Below, in pieces: positions 39,572 to 51,884 of a stretch of DNA of 64,000 bases. The stretch lies in the NCBI GenBank assembly GCA_023079485.1, contig CM041085.1, positions 26,397,121 to 26,461,120 of the forward strand, read 5' to 3'. Position 1 is the stretch's first letter; each line of letters begins with the position of its first letter. Under the pieces are notes generated by a model. The model was not told the DNA's origin. It saw nothing but the letters and a program-made list of their open reading frames with translations, and searched no databases. A program made the position numbers and the translations under genes. This DNA is from Archilochus colubris. Its lineage: Eukaryota; Chordata; Aves; Apodiformes; Trochilidae.

Positions 39572-42500
39572 AAAATCTTCACAGACAATCCGTTTTCTAT
39601 AGCACACTTTTTGAGAATTAATATGGAACATTTATGTGGGAATGAGCTTCTTGCTTTTCAAAGGTCCCCTCTAAATTTAACTCTGTCCCCTTTTTTTTCT
39701 GGAGTGATGATACACAAAATTCTCTTACCACTTATGCCAATCTTCCAGTGCCATAATTTAAGTGAATTACTCTTAATTGCATCTAACCTTTCTGAGAACT
39801 AAATCCTGACTCTCTGCTTTGTCATTTTTCACTAGGTCCTTTTTTTCCCTCTGTGCTACTCTGTTTGAGGTAACTGTGCTATCAACTAACACAATAAGCA
39901 TTTCTGTTCTGCAATAATTTTTAATGCAATATTAGATATTTTTCCAGATCTGAAATGATTACACTCTGTTTCACTGCGATTGCTTACATTTCAATCTATT
40001 TTAACCACCAGTTTCCTACCCAGGAATTTTGTATCACTCACCTGCAGTCCTTGATGCTTAGAAAAGTTAAGACTGCACAGTTGTTCCTTCTGCTTACGAT
40101 TTAAGGTAAAACCAAGACATTAAATAGGTTAACAACACATGCATGAGTATAGATCATTGTGTACATGGTTTGTATTAGTGAATTCTGACTTTGTTATTTT
40201 TCTAGAACTGGCAGCAATAAAAGGTTCCTACTGGATTTAAAGCCAGTGATTTCCAAATATGTTCATGACATAAGCATATCTAAGGTTCAGTGTCCACACT
40301 ACATATAGGAATCAGCGTCCATATTAAACATTCTTGTTTGTATCTATATATATAGAATCTTTGATGTACCTTGTGCACCAAATCCAGTAATTTTACACGC
40401 ATAAGCAAAAATAACTTCTTGATCTGCATTTGACTTCAGTAATAATATTAATAAATTTACTGTTGCAGCTTACCATTTGACCATTTTTTCTCTACTGCCA
40501 CAAATAAGGCATTTGAACTAAATCATGTTTTGAAAATAACTACAAAGCTGAAAAGTAAAATAAAATTAAATAATAAGAATTGAAAATTTGGATTGTAATG
40601 CTGGCTTTTGCTTAAGCAAGACTATTTTTTCAGGATTGTCAAGATCTCTTCTAAAATGAACTGCAAATTATTTACTATCTAACTGGGAAGTTCAAAGCAC
40701 TTGAATAATTTACCCAAGAGTTTGCCTGCTCTGACTGGCAGCAAAATAAATATGATGGGTGGTCTGTTTAAGGCACCTGTCCAAGTCCCATCACATTACA
40801 TTTTCATAGTATCAACATTTGAAAACACTATAGCTGTTGCATCAACAAAAGTGTATGGGAATATCTCCAAAGCAGATGGCAACCAGCACATCACAAAAAC
40901 ATGCAGATTCCTGAGCCAATTTATATAGCAAAACAGCATCTACCACAGAGCAAAGGGAAGAATAATTAGGATATTCAAACATTCAGAACTTCCCAACATC
41001 ACATGGTTTATGCTAAGAGCCATGAAAAGTAATTGCTCTCACGTAATACTAGTTTTCATTTGGACAGGACCAACTTACAGCAGGGTTTATTCAATGAGTA
41101 ATTCCCTTTGCATTGGAAAGAATATATAATTGATTTTAAAATACTGGCTAAATTTTGCATAACGGAAAACACAGAAATCCAGACAAAGATCTTATTTCCA
41201 ATACTGAAGTGCTTTGGTGTCAGTTATTTTAAAGCAACATGGTTCTAATGTCATTAATGTTTCAAATTTTATTGTAATTCACAGGTATGCAATAAAGGCC
41301 ACATTTCAAGACAGCAGTGAGCAATCTGCACCTCTATAATAGATAATACTTCATGCCAGACTTGTTTACATACTCTTTACAGATGATTCTGAAAACACTG
41401 GTTATGTTACAGAACTGAAACTTACATGTTTCACATTGTCTGAAAACCCAATTATTTAATTTTCTACATAATCCTTTCTTCTAATTGTCTCAGAATGGAG
41501 TTGTCCAGTTATCCACAGGTGGCCCAGTTTTGCAGTTTTCACATGCAAAATCTGAATTCATTCAGATATGAAATGGAAAAACTGCTCTTACTCTAGGCTT
41601 AGAGCAGATCCTACATCCCAGTGGGTAACCTTTCTACAGTGACCTATTCCTATTTTTCATACACCAATTCTATAGTCCTTCTACTGCAGGCAACAAAACA
41701 AATCCTTGTTACCACTGGCTTGATGGTGCTGATTTTAAAAATTTAGGTATATTTCAGATATGACAGAAATGGGTCATAACAATTTTGTTGTTACCCAGCC
41801 ACCACATTCCAGCTAAGAAAGTTTATAGATCCAAATTGTGACCCAATTAGACTTCTGAGAGACAGCATTTTCATTGGCCTGCTAATAATGATGAGGCCAC
41901 GACCTGAAATCCAACAACACAAAAATTAAGTAAAAACTCAGGATGTGCTTAATCTTGCCTAATTTGAGATGCCCATACTTCAGATGGATACAGCTGAGCT
42001 CACTTTCATAGGCACCCTTTACAGACCATAGAGAAGACCCACTGTCTCTACTCTCTATAGAAAATGGTCAATGTTATTAACTCAGAAAAAGATATCTGCA
42101 CCCTTAAAGTCCTATTAAACAATATGGTAAGGACAAAACCTCTATTTCATCCTTAACAGATAAGAAAAATAGTACATCCAGAACTTATCATCAGAGATTT
42201 TAGACGTGCTTGTTTGGGACATATTTAATTTTAGGAAAATAACTATAAAAAATATAAATATGATAGTCACTGTGCATACTGGTTTTATATTCAATCATAA
42301 ATTTATATGTAGGAAAAATGTATTGATGCATATTGTATGGCCTTATACCACATCTGTTCTATGATGAAAAAGATATGCCACGTCACAAGTGTCTTAAAAG
42401 CCTGGAGTACAGTATTGCACCACTCATCTTACCTCAATATTAATATTATATATATGTATGTATATACATGTTGGATGCCGTGTTTTGGAAGAATTTGGTG

Positions 42501-43280
42501 CACAGACATTGAAATAATTTTTAAAATAGCACATTCAATTTAAAAAAATAAGGTTTCCATTAATCCACTCTCTGGACATGGAAATATATATTTTTAGGAC
42601 AGCCTCTGGTTTCCAGTCTTCCAAAGTCTTGGTGGCTGATCTTGTCAAATAGTCACAACATTGTACTGGAAATATGAACGAGATACTCATATTCCCAAAT
42701 GAAATGCTATACATTTAGGCCCACATAAACCTGTCAGAAATATCCCTCTAGAAGTTTCACACCAGGGTGTGGTGCTACACAGATGAGAAGCTGAGCTAAT
42801 AAGTGTTGAAAAACAAAAACCATTGCTTTATAGCATCATGTATATTGGCACAAGGAAAATGCTTGCACCTACAACTCAGCTTTGACAAAGAAATGCCAAA
42901 ATGTGGGAGCCATACAAATGAAATTCCACTTGTATAAAAGCAGAAGGAAAGCAACAAATAAGTCTGTCAGGGAGTTCTGTATTACACGTCTTCAGTGTTG
43001 ATGTAAATTTCTACATTTTACCTGCTCAAGCTCAGTGGGGGTAAGTTAACCAAAACCAGTATGAACACAGATACTTTCTACTTGCAGATTGAGAAAGCAA
43101 TTTCTGCCATTCCCATGTTCTAATATCATTACAGGGTTATAAGTCCAAAAGACCCTTTCTGTTGGGTTCAACTTGCCTTTGGGTGAACCTGAGGAGTTGC
43201 TCCAGACTGACAGTAACCAAACGAAAATTTAGCATTAAGAAAGCAAATTTAGATTTTGTTGTGACTGCATAAAGTCTTGG

Positions 43281-43315
<35 letters not shown>

Positions 43316-46300
43316 CTAAACCCTCTTTCAGCTTCCAGTTTATACTGGCATAAGTATTCCACATCAACAGGAGATACTCTGCTTGGATAGACTGCATGCA
43401 TTTCTATGGAGAACCTGAGAGTGCTTGCTAGCATATCTATATTATTTGAGAGTGTAATATGTTTAATAGACCCAATTCAAGTACACATGAATGCAGAACG
43501 GGGCAACACAGATCTGGGCACACTCATTTCTGAGGTCTAGTGCAGCAATCTCACTAGACGGTTGCTGTTAATTTCAAGAATTTCTAATCAAAACATTAAA
43601 AATTTAGTCAAAATTATGACTTTTAAAATAGGAATCTTGGGGTTTTTTTGTTGTATGTCTCAATTTTAAGTTTCATGTTTGCACAGCTTTTTCCTCAATT
43701 CAGAGTGCTCACATCTTTTTAAAGCAGTAAGAACCTGAGATTAGTATTCAGTAACATATTGCAAGAACACTGGTCCTCAAGAGAAATACCCAAGCACAAC
43801 AAAATCACAAGGTATAACAAACTTGCCAAATGCACAGTTTAACGAGATGAAGAATCCTTCATTTCAAGTCCAAAATTTTCCCTGAAGACTCTAACAATAT
43901 TGTGGTTCCAGTACCAGCATCTTCCCACAGACAAAACTCCAACGGAACCAAACCCTCCCACAGCATTTCTAATTTCCTCATAAAGTCCTGAATGCAGCCC
44001 CAAGGCCCAGGTGAGTTTGCTGCCCAGGGTGAGCATCTTTGAAATGCTGTCTGATACATAAAGCAGCTCTGCCAGCAACTGTCATGCCACTGTAAAACCA
44101 GTCTTACCAGTTAGCAGCTGTAGCTCTAATCAACAACGTATTAAATAAGAGGCAGACACCACCAGTCCACGTATTAATAGAAAGCAGCTTTGCTATTTGC
44201 TGAGAATACTGTTAATGTGCTTTTGGTAATCCCCGAGCATGTCTGTGAGATTCCTTGGGGAACTCTGCTTGAGGAACATCCCTCCAGGCTCCAGCAGGCT
44301 ATAAGCTGAAGAGCACGGGCCAAGAAGCTTGCATGGGAGATGCCTGCAGATGCAGCAGCTGAGTGGACGCCTAAATGACTCAGAAGCAGCAAGCCTGCTG
44401 CAAAGAACGAGCAGAAGAAACACACAGGCACCGGTAACATAGCCAAGTCTGGATTTGTTTTGGCAGGCTCAGATTTCTGAAGGGAACTGCCTCCTGTTGT
44501 CCCTGGGACTATGCCCTTGGGTTTTTTTAAGCAAATTGGATGGCACGTGGTACATAGCTGGCTCTTGCTAGCACAATTATCTCACAAGACCCTAAATACC
44601 AATTATCTCCTGGGCCAAAAAGAACATGATTTGTTTACTTATTAATTGTTTACCTTGCTGTGGTAACTAGAAACACTGGGTCAGGATCCCAGTGTGCCAG
44701 GCAGTATTCAGATGCAGAATGCAGCATGCTTTTCCCTTTGTGGACTGATTTCCCCCAACAAACTCCATGGTAAAATATATCTGTGACACATAACATTAAG
44801 GATGGAGTTTAGCCAGGGACTTTTTTTTCTAGGAAAGAACAGGAGAACTTGGCATCAAAATAAACTTCTCACTGGACACGAAAACAAATTTTTAAAATTT
44901 ACCTATTGTTAATGTTGATAATTTGCTTTAAATATAGATGTTTTTAATTAAAAAATACAAACAGAAATACATTTTGCATTTTGCTTGGTGAGGGTATGAA
45001 TAGTTTAGTACAATAAATGGTCCACTAGGCTGTGCCCCTAAATAGCAACCTCTGTGGCACTTCCTATGTAGGTATGAACAACTTCCTACTGCAGTAGTTG
45101 TGCAGAGAACTGTTTGCAAGAACTTTTCAGAATAAACTATGCCAAGATGTACACTGAGAGAGGAGACCTCAAAAATAGACCAACCCATGCCCTAAAAATT
45201 TTATGTCAAAGCACTGCCTTTGATTTCCAGTGAGTGAAACCACCTGAAAATTTGAGGATAGTTGTTTACTTTTATCAGATCACAGTAACTGGCATGATGG
45301 TCCTAAAAATAGTGGACAGACCCTTCAGCCTGTGAAAAACTGGAAGTATAGGAGAGGGAAGGAATGCACAAGAGTCAAACAAATTCAACCACTTACTTTA
45401 TTGGCTAAATAATGAAGAAAATAAGCATAGCATAGCTATCACTAAAGCAACAAGAATTGATATTAATAATGTGATTTTCTGCTTCAGTGCTAATAATGTC
45501 ACAATAGTGAGAAAGAAATAATGGGGGGGGGGAGTGGAAAGATCCAAGTATCTGGCATTTTTATTTCCATACCAAAATCTCCGCTTCTGCCAAAATTCCC
45601 TACACGCAAATATAATCAACTAGAAATAAGATAAACTTCTTCGTAATCACTGATGAAGCATCTGAGGAATAATTCATCTACTAAAAAACCCAGCAGTAAC
45701 TGTGCAATACCTACAAACTATTTTGCGATATGGTTGTGAAGAGCCTTGGTTCTGCATATATAATTATAATAGTGTTTCTAGATGTTATGTATGTACACAT
45801 GCTGGACATAAAAATTACATTGCAACAGCTAAAGTGCAAAGCCATTTTAAATGAGAAAAATATCAAAATGATTTCAAGTAATTAAACCCTTTTGGTTTTT
45901 TCTGAGTAGAGTCTGTGTGAGAGAACAGTTGGAACAGAGAGCACTGTGGGCAAGAGCCTATCCTAAGGAAAGAAATGCAGCTCACAATTAACATTTACTT
46001 TCTTTAGAAAACTTAAATATGGCCACATATTTAGATTTCAAGATTTATTTAGCATATTAGTCAAAATTTAACCCACTGATTTCATTAAGCTCAGAAAAAT
46101 ATTAAAAAGAGATGCAATTTCAACATATTACTTTTAAGTGTGTGGGAGAGCATGTTATTGACACAGTGAAATGTAATATATTCTTTTGGAGATATTAAAT
46201 GTCAGCAGTGAAAGACTTATAAAGACATTATATTATATTTTAATAAAATTTGCAAGCTATCTTCATATTGCTTTTAATTTTCTACGGTTATTACCAAAGT

Positions 46301-47984
46301 GCTAATTCATTCAGGATAGTCCTTTTAATTAGTAGGGCTAGATTTTAGCAGCAGCCATGGTTTTCATGGGTTAAAATCTGTCTGCTTCATAAATTTGGCA
46401 TAGAAATAGTTATAACCCTCTTCTTGTTCTTACTCTAAGCATGTTGCCTTTTTCCCCTTCTTGGGGTTGAGGGCAAAACTGGCAGGGGAGGGGACTCTAT
46501 CATCCCTCTAACAACAGAGAACTCCCAGAAATTAAATATCTCCTGGCTGTTTCTGAGCAGTTGATTCAGATCTGTCAATGTTATAAGGTTTTTTTCACTG
46601 TGTGATTTTAAAAATATATCATTAAAATATATTCTTAATGTAAGTAATATTCAATATCACTACTATACTTAAAGACATCCCAGGAAAAGCTTTTCCTCTG
46701 GTATAAATAACAAGTTTTCAGCATAAATTTGTAGTTTTATCTTTAGTTTTTGAAAAATATCGGTCTTTCTCCTGAAGTCCTGGAGACCACTCCCACAGCC
46801 TTTTGCTTGTTCTCTAATGGAAAAGAGAGAAGAAATCTTATTGCCTTGACTATTTCTCTACAAAAGAAAAAAAAAGTCTCCAAACCTACAGTATTGTATT
46901 TGCATGATGTGGTATGTTTTACTTCATTCTCTTCGTGTCATCAAGTTTTATTTGTTGGCACAAAGAAATCTTGTCACTCAAGAGGCAAAGCATGATAAAC
47001 TGTTAGATATAATAACATTTATTTATGTTTTGTTGCTGTAACTGTGCAGGAAAGTCCATCAAAAAGTACACATCACCTTTGTTCACTGATTCTCCACATA
47101 AATTACCATGCTCAGTAAAGATGGCAAAATAAATTAAATTTCACAAATACAATGAAATGAATGAATATGCCCTATAGTAATGATTAAACCTTCAGCTAAT
47201 CTGCCTATTTTTTAAAAAATAAAGAGTGTTGATGTCTCAAATTCCACATTTTTTTATAATGCAATTCAAATTACGAGTGAGGTGTGTCTCAGGTATTAGC
47301 CACAGGAAATACTCACCTGTTCATGGTAGAACTACTTTGCTGAGATTTTGTACCCTGGAATTGGGCAACTGATATTGTAGAAAATTTCAGGTATCTCTTT
47401 CATCCCTCCTCACCATGCAATTTTCTCATTTCCACAAGTACCAGATTTTTTTTTCCTTCTATTTACTTCTTGGACCCACTGCAGAATGATTCTAGATCTA
47501 CTAAAAAGACAGCTGCATATATTTTGAAGGGGTATCATAACAGGCCATTTGTCAGTCTCTGTTTAACTAGTGCCCTAACCAAATATACAGGAAAATAGTA
47601 GTCAGGACAGTAATTTAAACAGAAATACAAGCACAGCATGCTCTTCATATTACACACACACTGACGTTTCATCTACTTAACCCACAGGCCATTCTGAAGG
47701 TAATAACATGCTACCTCAAGAGGCTAAGGTTTCATTACATTTTTAAGGACTAACAGGTGTGCCCCTATGGCTTGCCAAAATACTTCATGATGAACTACAA
47801 AACTAATCTGTAAAGGTGCTGCTCACCCCCCTGGCTTGTACTGCAGCTGGCTAGTGAAATGGCAGTAGGGGAGTTTATGCCTGGTCATCGTTGTCCTACT
47901 GCCACAGACCTCAAAGCAGCATGGCAGGTGGTTAATCACCACATCTCTAGAAAAAAGGTTTTATGACCTCTATGATATTTGAAG
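39572..47984. other. Intergenic, no gene seen
   Basis: Unique AT-rich DNA with the (AT)15 run at 43283. A moderately GC-rich part at about 43850-44560 opens two overlapping pairs of minus-strand frames (66-90 codons) and contains a consensus splice-donor string at 44008-44016. None matches a family I know. A G10 run occurs near 45523. Confidence 0.7.
43283..43312. repeat. (AT)15 dinucleotide microsatellite
   Basis: Fifteen uninterrupted AT units. It is likely length-polymorphic and can extrude as a cruciform. It lies in unique intergenic DNA. Confidence 0.97.
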
Positions 47985-49253
47985 TAATGGCAGTCAGGTG
48001 AAGTCCCTGGTGACAGGAAGAAAGGAAACATCACACCCATTTTTAGTGAGGGCAGAAAGGAGAACCCTGGAAACTATTGACCCGTCAGCCTCACATCTCT
48101 GCCTGGGAAGATCATGGAAAAGATCCTCCTAGAAGACATGCTGAGGCATATATTGGACAGGGAGGTCAATCAAGACAGCCAGCATGGCTCTACGAGGGGC
48201 AAATCCTGCCTGGCCAACCTATGGCTTTCTACAATGGAGTGACTACATAGGTTGGTGAGGGAAAAGCAGTGGATGTCATCTATCTGGACTTCTGCAAGGC
48301 GTTTGACATGGTCCCCCACAACATCCTACTCACCAAGTTGGAGACATACGGATTTGATGGGTGGACTGTTCAGTGGGTAAGGAACTGGCTGGATGCTCTT
48401 ATCCAGAGGGCAGTGGTACAATGGCTCAAAGTCCAGATGGAGACCAGTGACAAGTGGTGTCCCTCATGGTTCTGTGCTGGGACCTGTATTGTTTAATATT
48501 TTTATCAATATAGACAATGGGATCAAGTGCACCATCAGCAAGTTTGCAGATGACACCAAGCTGAATGGTGCTGTTGATAAGCCCAAGGATGTCATCCAGA
48601 AGGACCTGGGCAAACTGGACAGGTAGGCCCAGGAGAACCTCATGATGTTCAACAAGACCACGTGCAGGGTCCTGCACCTGGGTTGGAACAATCCACACTA
48701 TCAGCACAGGCTTGGGGGTGAGATTTTAGAAAGGAGACCTGCATAAAAGGACTTGGGGTGCTGGTAGATGAAAAGCTGGACATGAGCCAACAGGGCGTGC
48801 TGGACAGCAGATTGAGAGAGGTGATTCTGCCACTTTGCTCTGCTCTGGTAAGACCTTACCTGGAGTATTGACTCCATCTCTGGAGCCCCCAATACAAGAA
48901 GGACATGGACCTGATGGAGCAGGTCCAGAGGAAAGCTACAAAAATGATCAGGGGGGCTGGAACATCTCTCCTATGAAGACAGGCTCAGGGAGCTGGGGTT
49001 GTTCAGCCTGGGGAAAAGAAGGCTCTGGGGAGACCTAATAGCAACCTTGGAGTATTTCATGAGGGTAGTGGAAAAATGAAAGGAGGTTGCCCAGGGTGGT
49101 ATTTGGGGCCTCATCCTCACCTCATCCAAAGTGAGGCTTGACAAGGCTCTAAGCAACCTGATCTAGTAGAAGGTGTCCCCGTTTACTGCAGGGGTGGTTG
49201 GACTAGATTACCTTTCAAGGTCCCTACCAACCTGAATTATTCTGATTCTGTGG
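47985..49253 (+). mobile_element. CR1 LINE, reverse transcriptase to 3' end
   Basis: Begins in sequence typical of the region before the reverse transcriptase core (GTGAAGTCCCTGGTGACAGG near 47999) and continues through recognisable RT blocks to a 3' end near 49253 (ACCTGAATTATTCTGATTCTGTGG). The frame starting at 48269 reads [20 protein letters not shown] and [16 protein letters not shown] frameshift near 48400-48480 moves the catalytic block FADDTKL into another frame at 48543-48563, where both Asp codons survive. Downstream is the usual tail, interrupted by stops. The copy is 5' truncated and inactive. It lies less than 500 bases upstream of the LYPLAL1 CpG island, the closest transposon to that promoter. 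Confidence 0.92.
48269..48626 (+). pseudogene. CR1 reverse transcriptase core, frameshifted
   Basis: The most intact reverse transcriptase segment in the window. Residues [14 protein letters not shown] carry the first catalytic Asp (in the YLDF block) and are followed by [18 protein letters not shown]. The second part, in the frame covering 48393-48626, reads [20 protein letters not shown] and then [16 protein letters not shown], with the two catalytic Asp residues present. At least one frameshift separates the halves, so no single product is encoded. It is a fossil and not a host gene. Confidence 0.85.
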
Positions 49254-49684
49254 CTCTATCACTCTGTTGTGTATAGGTTATCTAAAAGCACAAAAGGAAG
49301 CTCCTTATCCTCTTATAGTTGTTGGGTAGAACCTATCAAGAGAATCAGGGTGCTTGTGCTCAGACACAAACTAAGATCAGAAAGGCTCTCCAATCTCTAC
49401 TGAACTTTTTTTAGCACTGGTCCTTCCAGGCCCTTCATGACCTTCAGTGGGGACCGAGGGAGCCATCAGAGCCCCTGCTTCCCCTCAGCCTGCTTGCCAG
49501 CCAAGCGACTGCTTCTCAAAGCCTGCACCTGGGAAGCTGAAGCCGAATCACCTTTCCAAACAGATACAGCAAAGTGAAAGGGGAGACTCTCCATTACTCT
49601 TTAATCCTTACTTGGGCTACCGTACGGCATTTCTATATATGGGGTCTGAAGAGTAATTTCTAGAAACAGATTTTGGTAACAGGG
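49254..49684. other. Intergenic, between the CR1 3' end and the CpG island
   Basis: About 430 bases, becoming gradually more GC-rich toward the promoter. No exon was recognised. It could contain the start of a divergent noncoding transcript, which sequence alone cannot show. Confidence 0.6.
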
Positions 49685-50345
49685 CACGGCGTTACGAGAA
49701 CTTTTCAGGCTTGGTGTCGGGAAAGCTGCGCCTGAGGAGAGACAGAGACCCACAGCCGCGCCACGAAACCGCTGCTACCAGCCCGCGGCACCGCACCGGC
49801 CCATTAGCAGGACGCTCCGGGAGCGGGGCCGTCTCTGCGCCGGCGCGGTGGGCAGCGCTACCGGCAGGGCAGGGCCGGGCAGGAAGGAGGAGGAGAGTGG
49901 CGGGCATGGCGGCTCCGGCAGCGCTTCAGAGGATCGTGGTGTCCCCCGCGGGCACGCACACCGCTTCCCTCATCTTCCTGCACGGCTCAGGTGGCTGCTT
50001 CTCTCCCCCACACCCGCTTCGCGCCCTGTGACCCCGCTGTGGGGCCTGGGCGCGGGGCAGGGACTCAGTGGGCCTCGCTTCCCGGTGTGGAAGGACGCCT
50101 CAGGTCGGGATGGCCGCGGCGGGGCGGGGAGCCCGGTGTCGGCTCCTTCAGGCCGCGGCGAGCCGGTGCTGCGTGAGTGGGCCAGCGAGGCGGGCCCGCC
50201 GCAGAGAGAAAGCGAGCAGAAGGAGCGTGAGATGTTTGTGCAGCTTTAGCTTTCCCTCGAGAGCAGCGGAGGAGCCTGCGTGGGCAAAGTGGAGTGCGGG
50301 GACCGGGAGCGTTTGGGCCTCCCCCGGCTGAGGTGGGGGCCGTGG
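49685..50345 (+). promoter_or_regulatory. CpG island: LYPLAL1 promoter, 5'UTR and start of intron 1
   Basis: Base composition changes abruptly from AT-rich flanks to GC- and CpG-rich sequence at about 49685 and falls back after about 50345. The island surrounds the LYPLAL1 ATG at 49906. There is no TATA box at a plausible distance, which fits a housekeeping CpG promoter with dispersed initiation. A palindromic TGCGCCGGCGCG at 49836-49847 loosely resembles an NRF1 site, and a GGGGCGGGG GC-box-like motif lies near 50120. No ATG occurs between about 49645 and the chosen start, so any transcript starting in the island uses the LYPLAL1 start first. The exact start site cannot be read from the sequence. 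Confidence 0.85.
49906..49990 (+). CDS. LYPLAL1: LYPLAL1 exon 1 coding part (lysophospholipase-like 1, N-terminus)
   Basis: Encodes the first 28 codons plus one base, starting MAAPAALQRIVVSPAG and ending at the HGSG motif. It closely resembles the N-terminus of vertebrate LYPLAL1, an alpha/beta hydrolase related to the acyl-protein thioesterases LYPLA1 and LYPLA2. In this family the histidine-glycine segment after the first core beta strand (here SLIFLHGSG) lies near the oxyanion hole. The start is the first ATG inside the CpG island, with G at -3 and G at +4, a strong Kozak context. The exon ends TCAG followed by a GTGGCT donor at 49991, leaving phase 1. Reading past the donor meets a stop within about 14 codons, which supports splicing here. 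Expected location is cytosolic, as no signal peptide is visible. Identification rests on similarity across all three exons together. Confidence 0.95.
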
Positions 50346-51790
50346 TGTGTGTTTTAGGGATGGTACCAGTGACACACCTGCCTGGCTTGCTTCACCATGA
50401 GAACAGACCCTTTCCAGATGATACTGTCTTTATTCAGGCCTTCCAAGGGTACCCACGAACAAAGGATAATTTTCATAGAATGGCTCTTGACGTTTTCAGG
50501 ATAAGGCTGAGGGTATTAGTGTCACCTTTTAAAAGCTGCCTTCTCTCAAAATGTACCTTGCAGTGTGTTGGAGCCATCTTCGTGGCCACCATCTACAGAA
50601 GGTAGTTACCTGCATCAGTGACCTGTATGAGAGCTGGAGGGCAGTCTGTGCTTTCATTATGTTGTTTTGTGGTTGTTTTTTTTTCTTAAGGGTCATTTCT
50701 GACCTCTGAGTAATAACCAACAAACAAAAAACATGAAAACAAAAAACCCCACCAAAACCAGTAATAATAGGTCTTTATTAGAGTAAGGCCTCAGGAAGTA
50801 CTTCTAGTGAGCTGTCCATGTGCATATGGCAAGGTACTCAACTCTTTCAGTGTCTTTCTCTTAGTATTGCTTTTACCTGGTGCCTCTATTTAGTTTCACA
50901 AAGATGTATGTGCTTGTTAAATTAGTTCCAGTTTTATAATTAGTTTACTTTTGCTTTTATCAAATTCTGTGAATGAAAAGATGAAAGTGAACATTCATGA
51001 GATGTTCAGCCCCCTTGTTAGTGCTAAGGCTGTAATGCTTGGGGAAATAATTTTCTCTCGTGTTCAAGGAGTAAAAGAAGATTATGGTTAGAGGTTTATC
51101 CCATGTGGTGAAAGTACTCTACAATTTTTCATTTTTTTATATTCATTCATAGTGTGTGTGGTGAGTAAGTACAAGGGTGCTTTTATTTGAGTTGTTTTAG
51201 CAGTTCCGCAGAACAGAATTTAGAACAGAAGTAGCTGTGGTGCTGTTGCTGTGAGCTGGCCTCTAAACCTGAATTGGTGCCTTCTGTACAGCACTTGTGA
51301 TGGAGAGTGGCAGTCAAGTGGCGTGAGTCCATTTTGTTCATAATGCTTGCTCCAATCAAATTACAGCAAGTGGAAAATATAAATACAAAAAGATACAGAA
51401 AAATACAATCAGATTTCCCAGTACTGCACATCAAATTTAGTAGAGGATGCATGTGGTAGCTCAGCAGGGAAGGCAAATGGACATAAAGATTTTTTTAGAC
51501 TTAGGTTTACAACTTTGCGTGTTTTAACATGCATGTTACTTGTGAAGTTTAAACTTTACACGGGAAAAAAAACTTTAGCATTCAAGTTATATTTCAAAGA
51601 AAATTCAATGATATTTTACTGGGGGTGGGAGGGAGAGGAAATATAATATTGCTACCATCAGCCAATTTCAGGTCTGGAAACAGACTCAAAGCAGAACTCT
51701 CTGTTTTAGTTGAGTTTCAGGAGAGCACCTAATGCTAAACTCTGAGAACATCTTGTTCAGCAGGCAGGTTGGTTTTTTTGGTATCCTCCT

Positions 51791-51884
51791 CCCAAAACAC
51801 AAAACAACAAACCCCACCCCCCAACAAAAAACACCAACACCACCACAACCACACAAACCAACCACCCCCAACCCACCACAACAA
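51791..51884. repeat. 94-base tract containing only A and C on the + strand
   Basis: Every base from 51791 to 51884 is A or C, in mixed blocks such as CCACCACAACCACACAAACC, so it is not a clean microsatellite. The opposite strand is G/T-only, with runs of G3 to G6 that could form quadruplexes. It lies in LYPLAL1 intron 1, on the sense strand of the transcript. Open frames across it (Thr/Pro/Gln-rich) are compositional artefacts. Confidence 0.9.

Noticed and set aside
42440..42475. Short TATATATGTATGTATATACA run
   Set aside because: Ordinary AT/GT microsatellite-like sequence, too short and imperfect to list as a feature.
49711..50331. Several overlapping + frames of 61-133 codons in the CpG island
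   Set aside because: High GC removes stop codons by chance. Most lack a true ATG, and only the short stretch used as LYPLAL1 exon 1 has homologous protein sequence.
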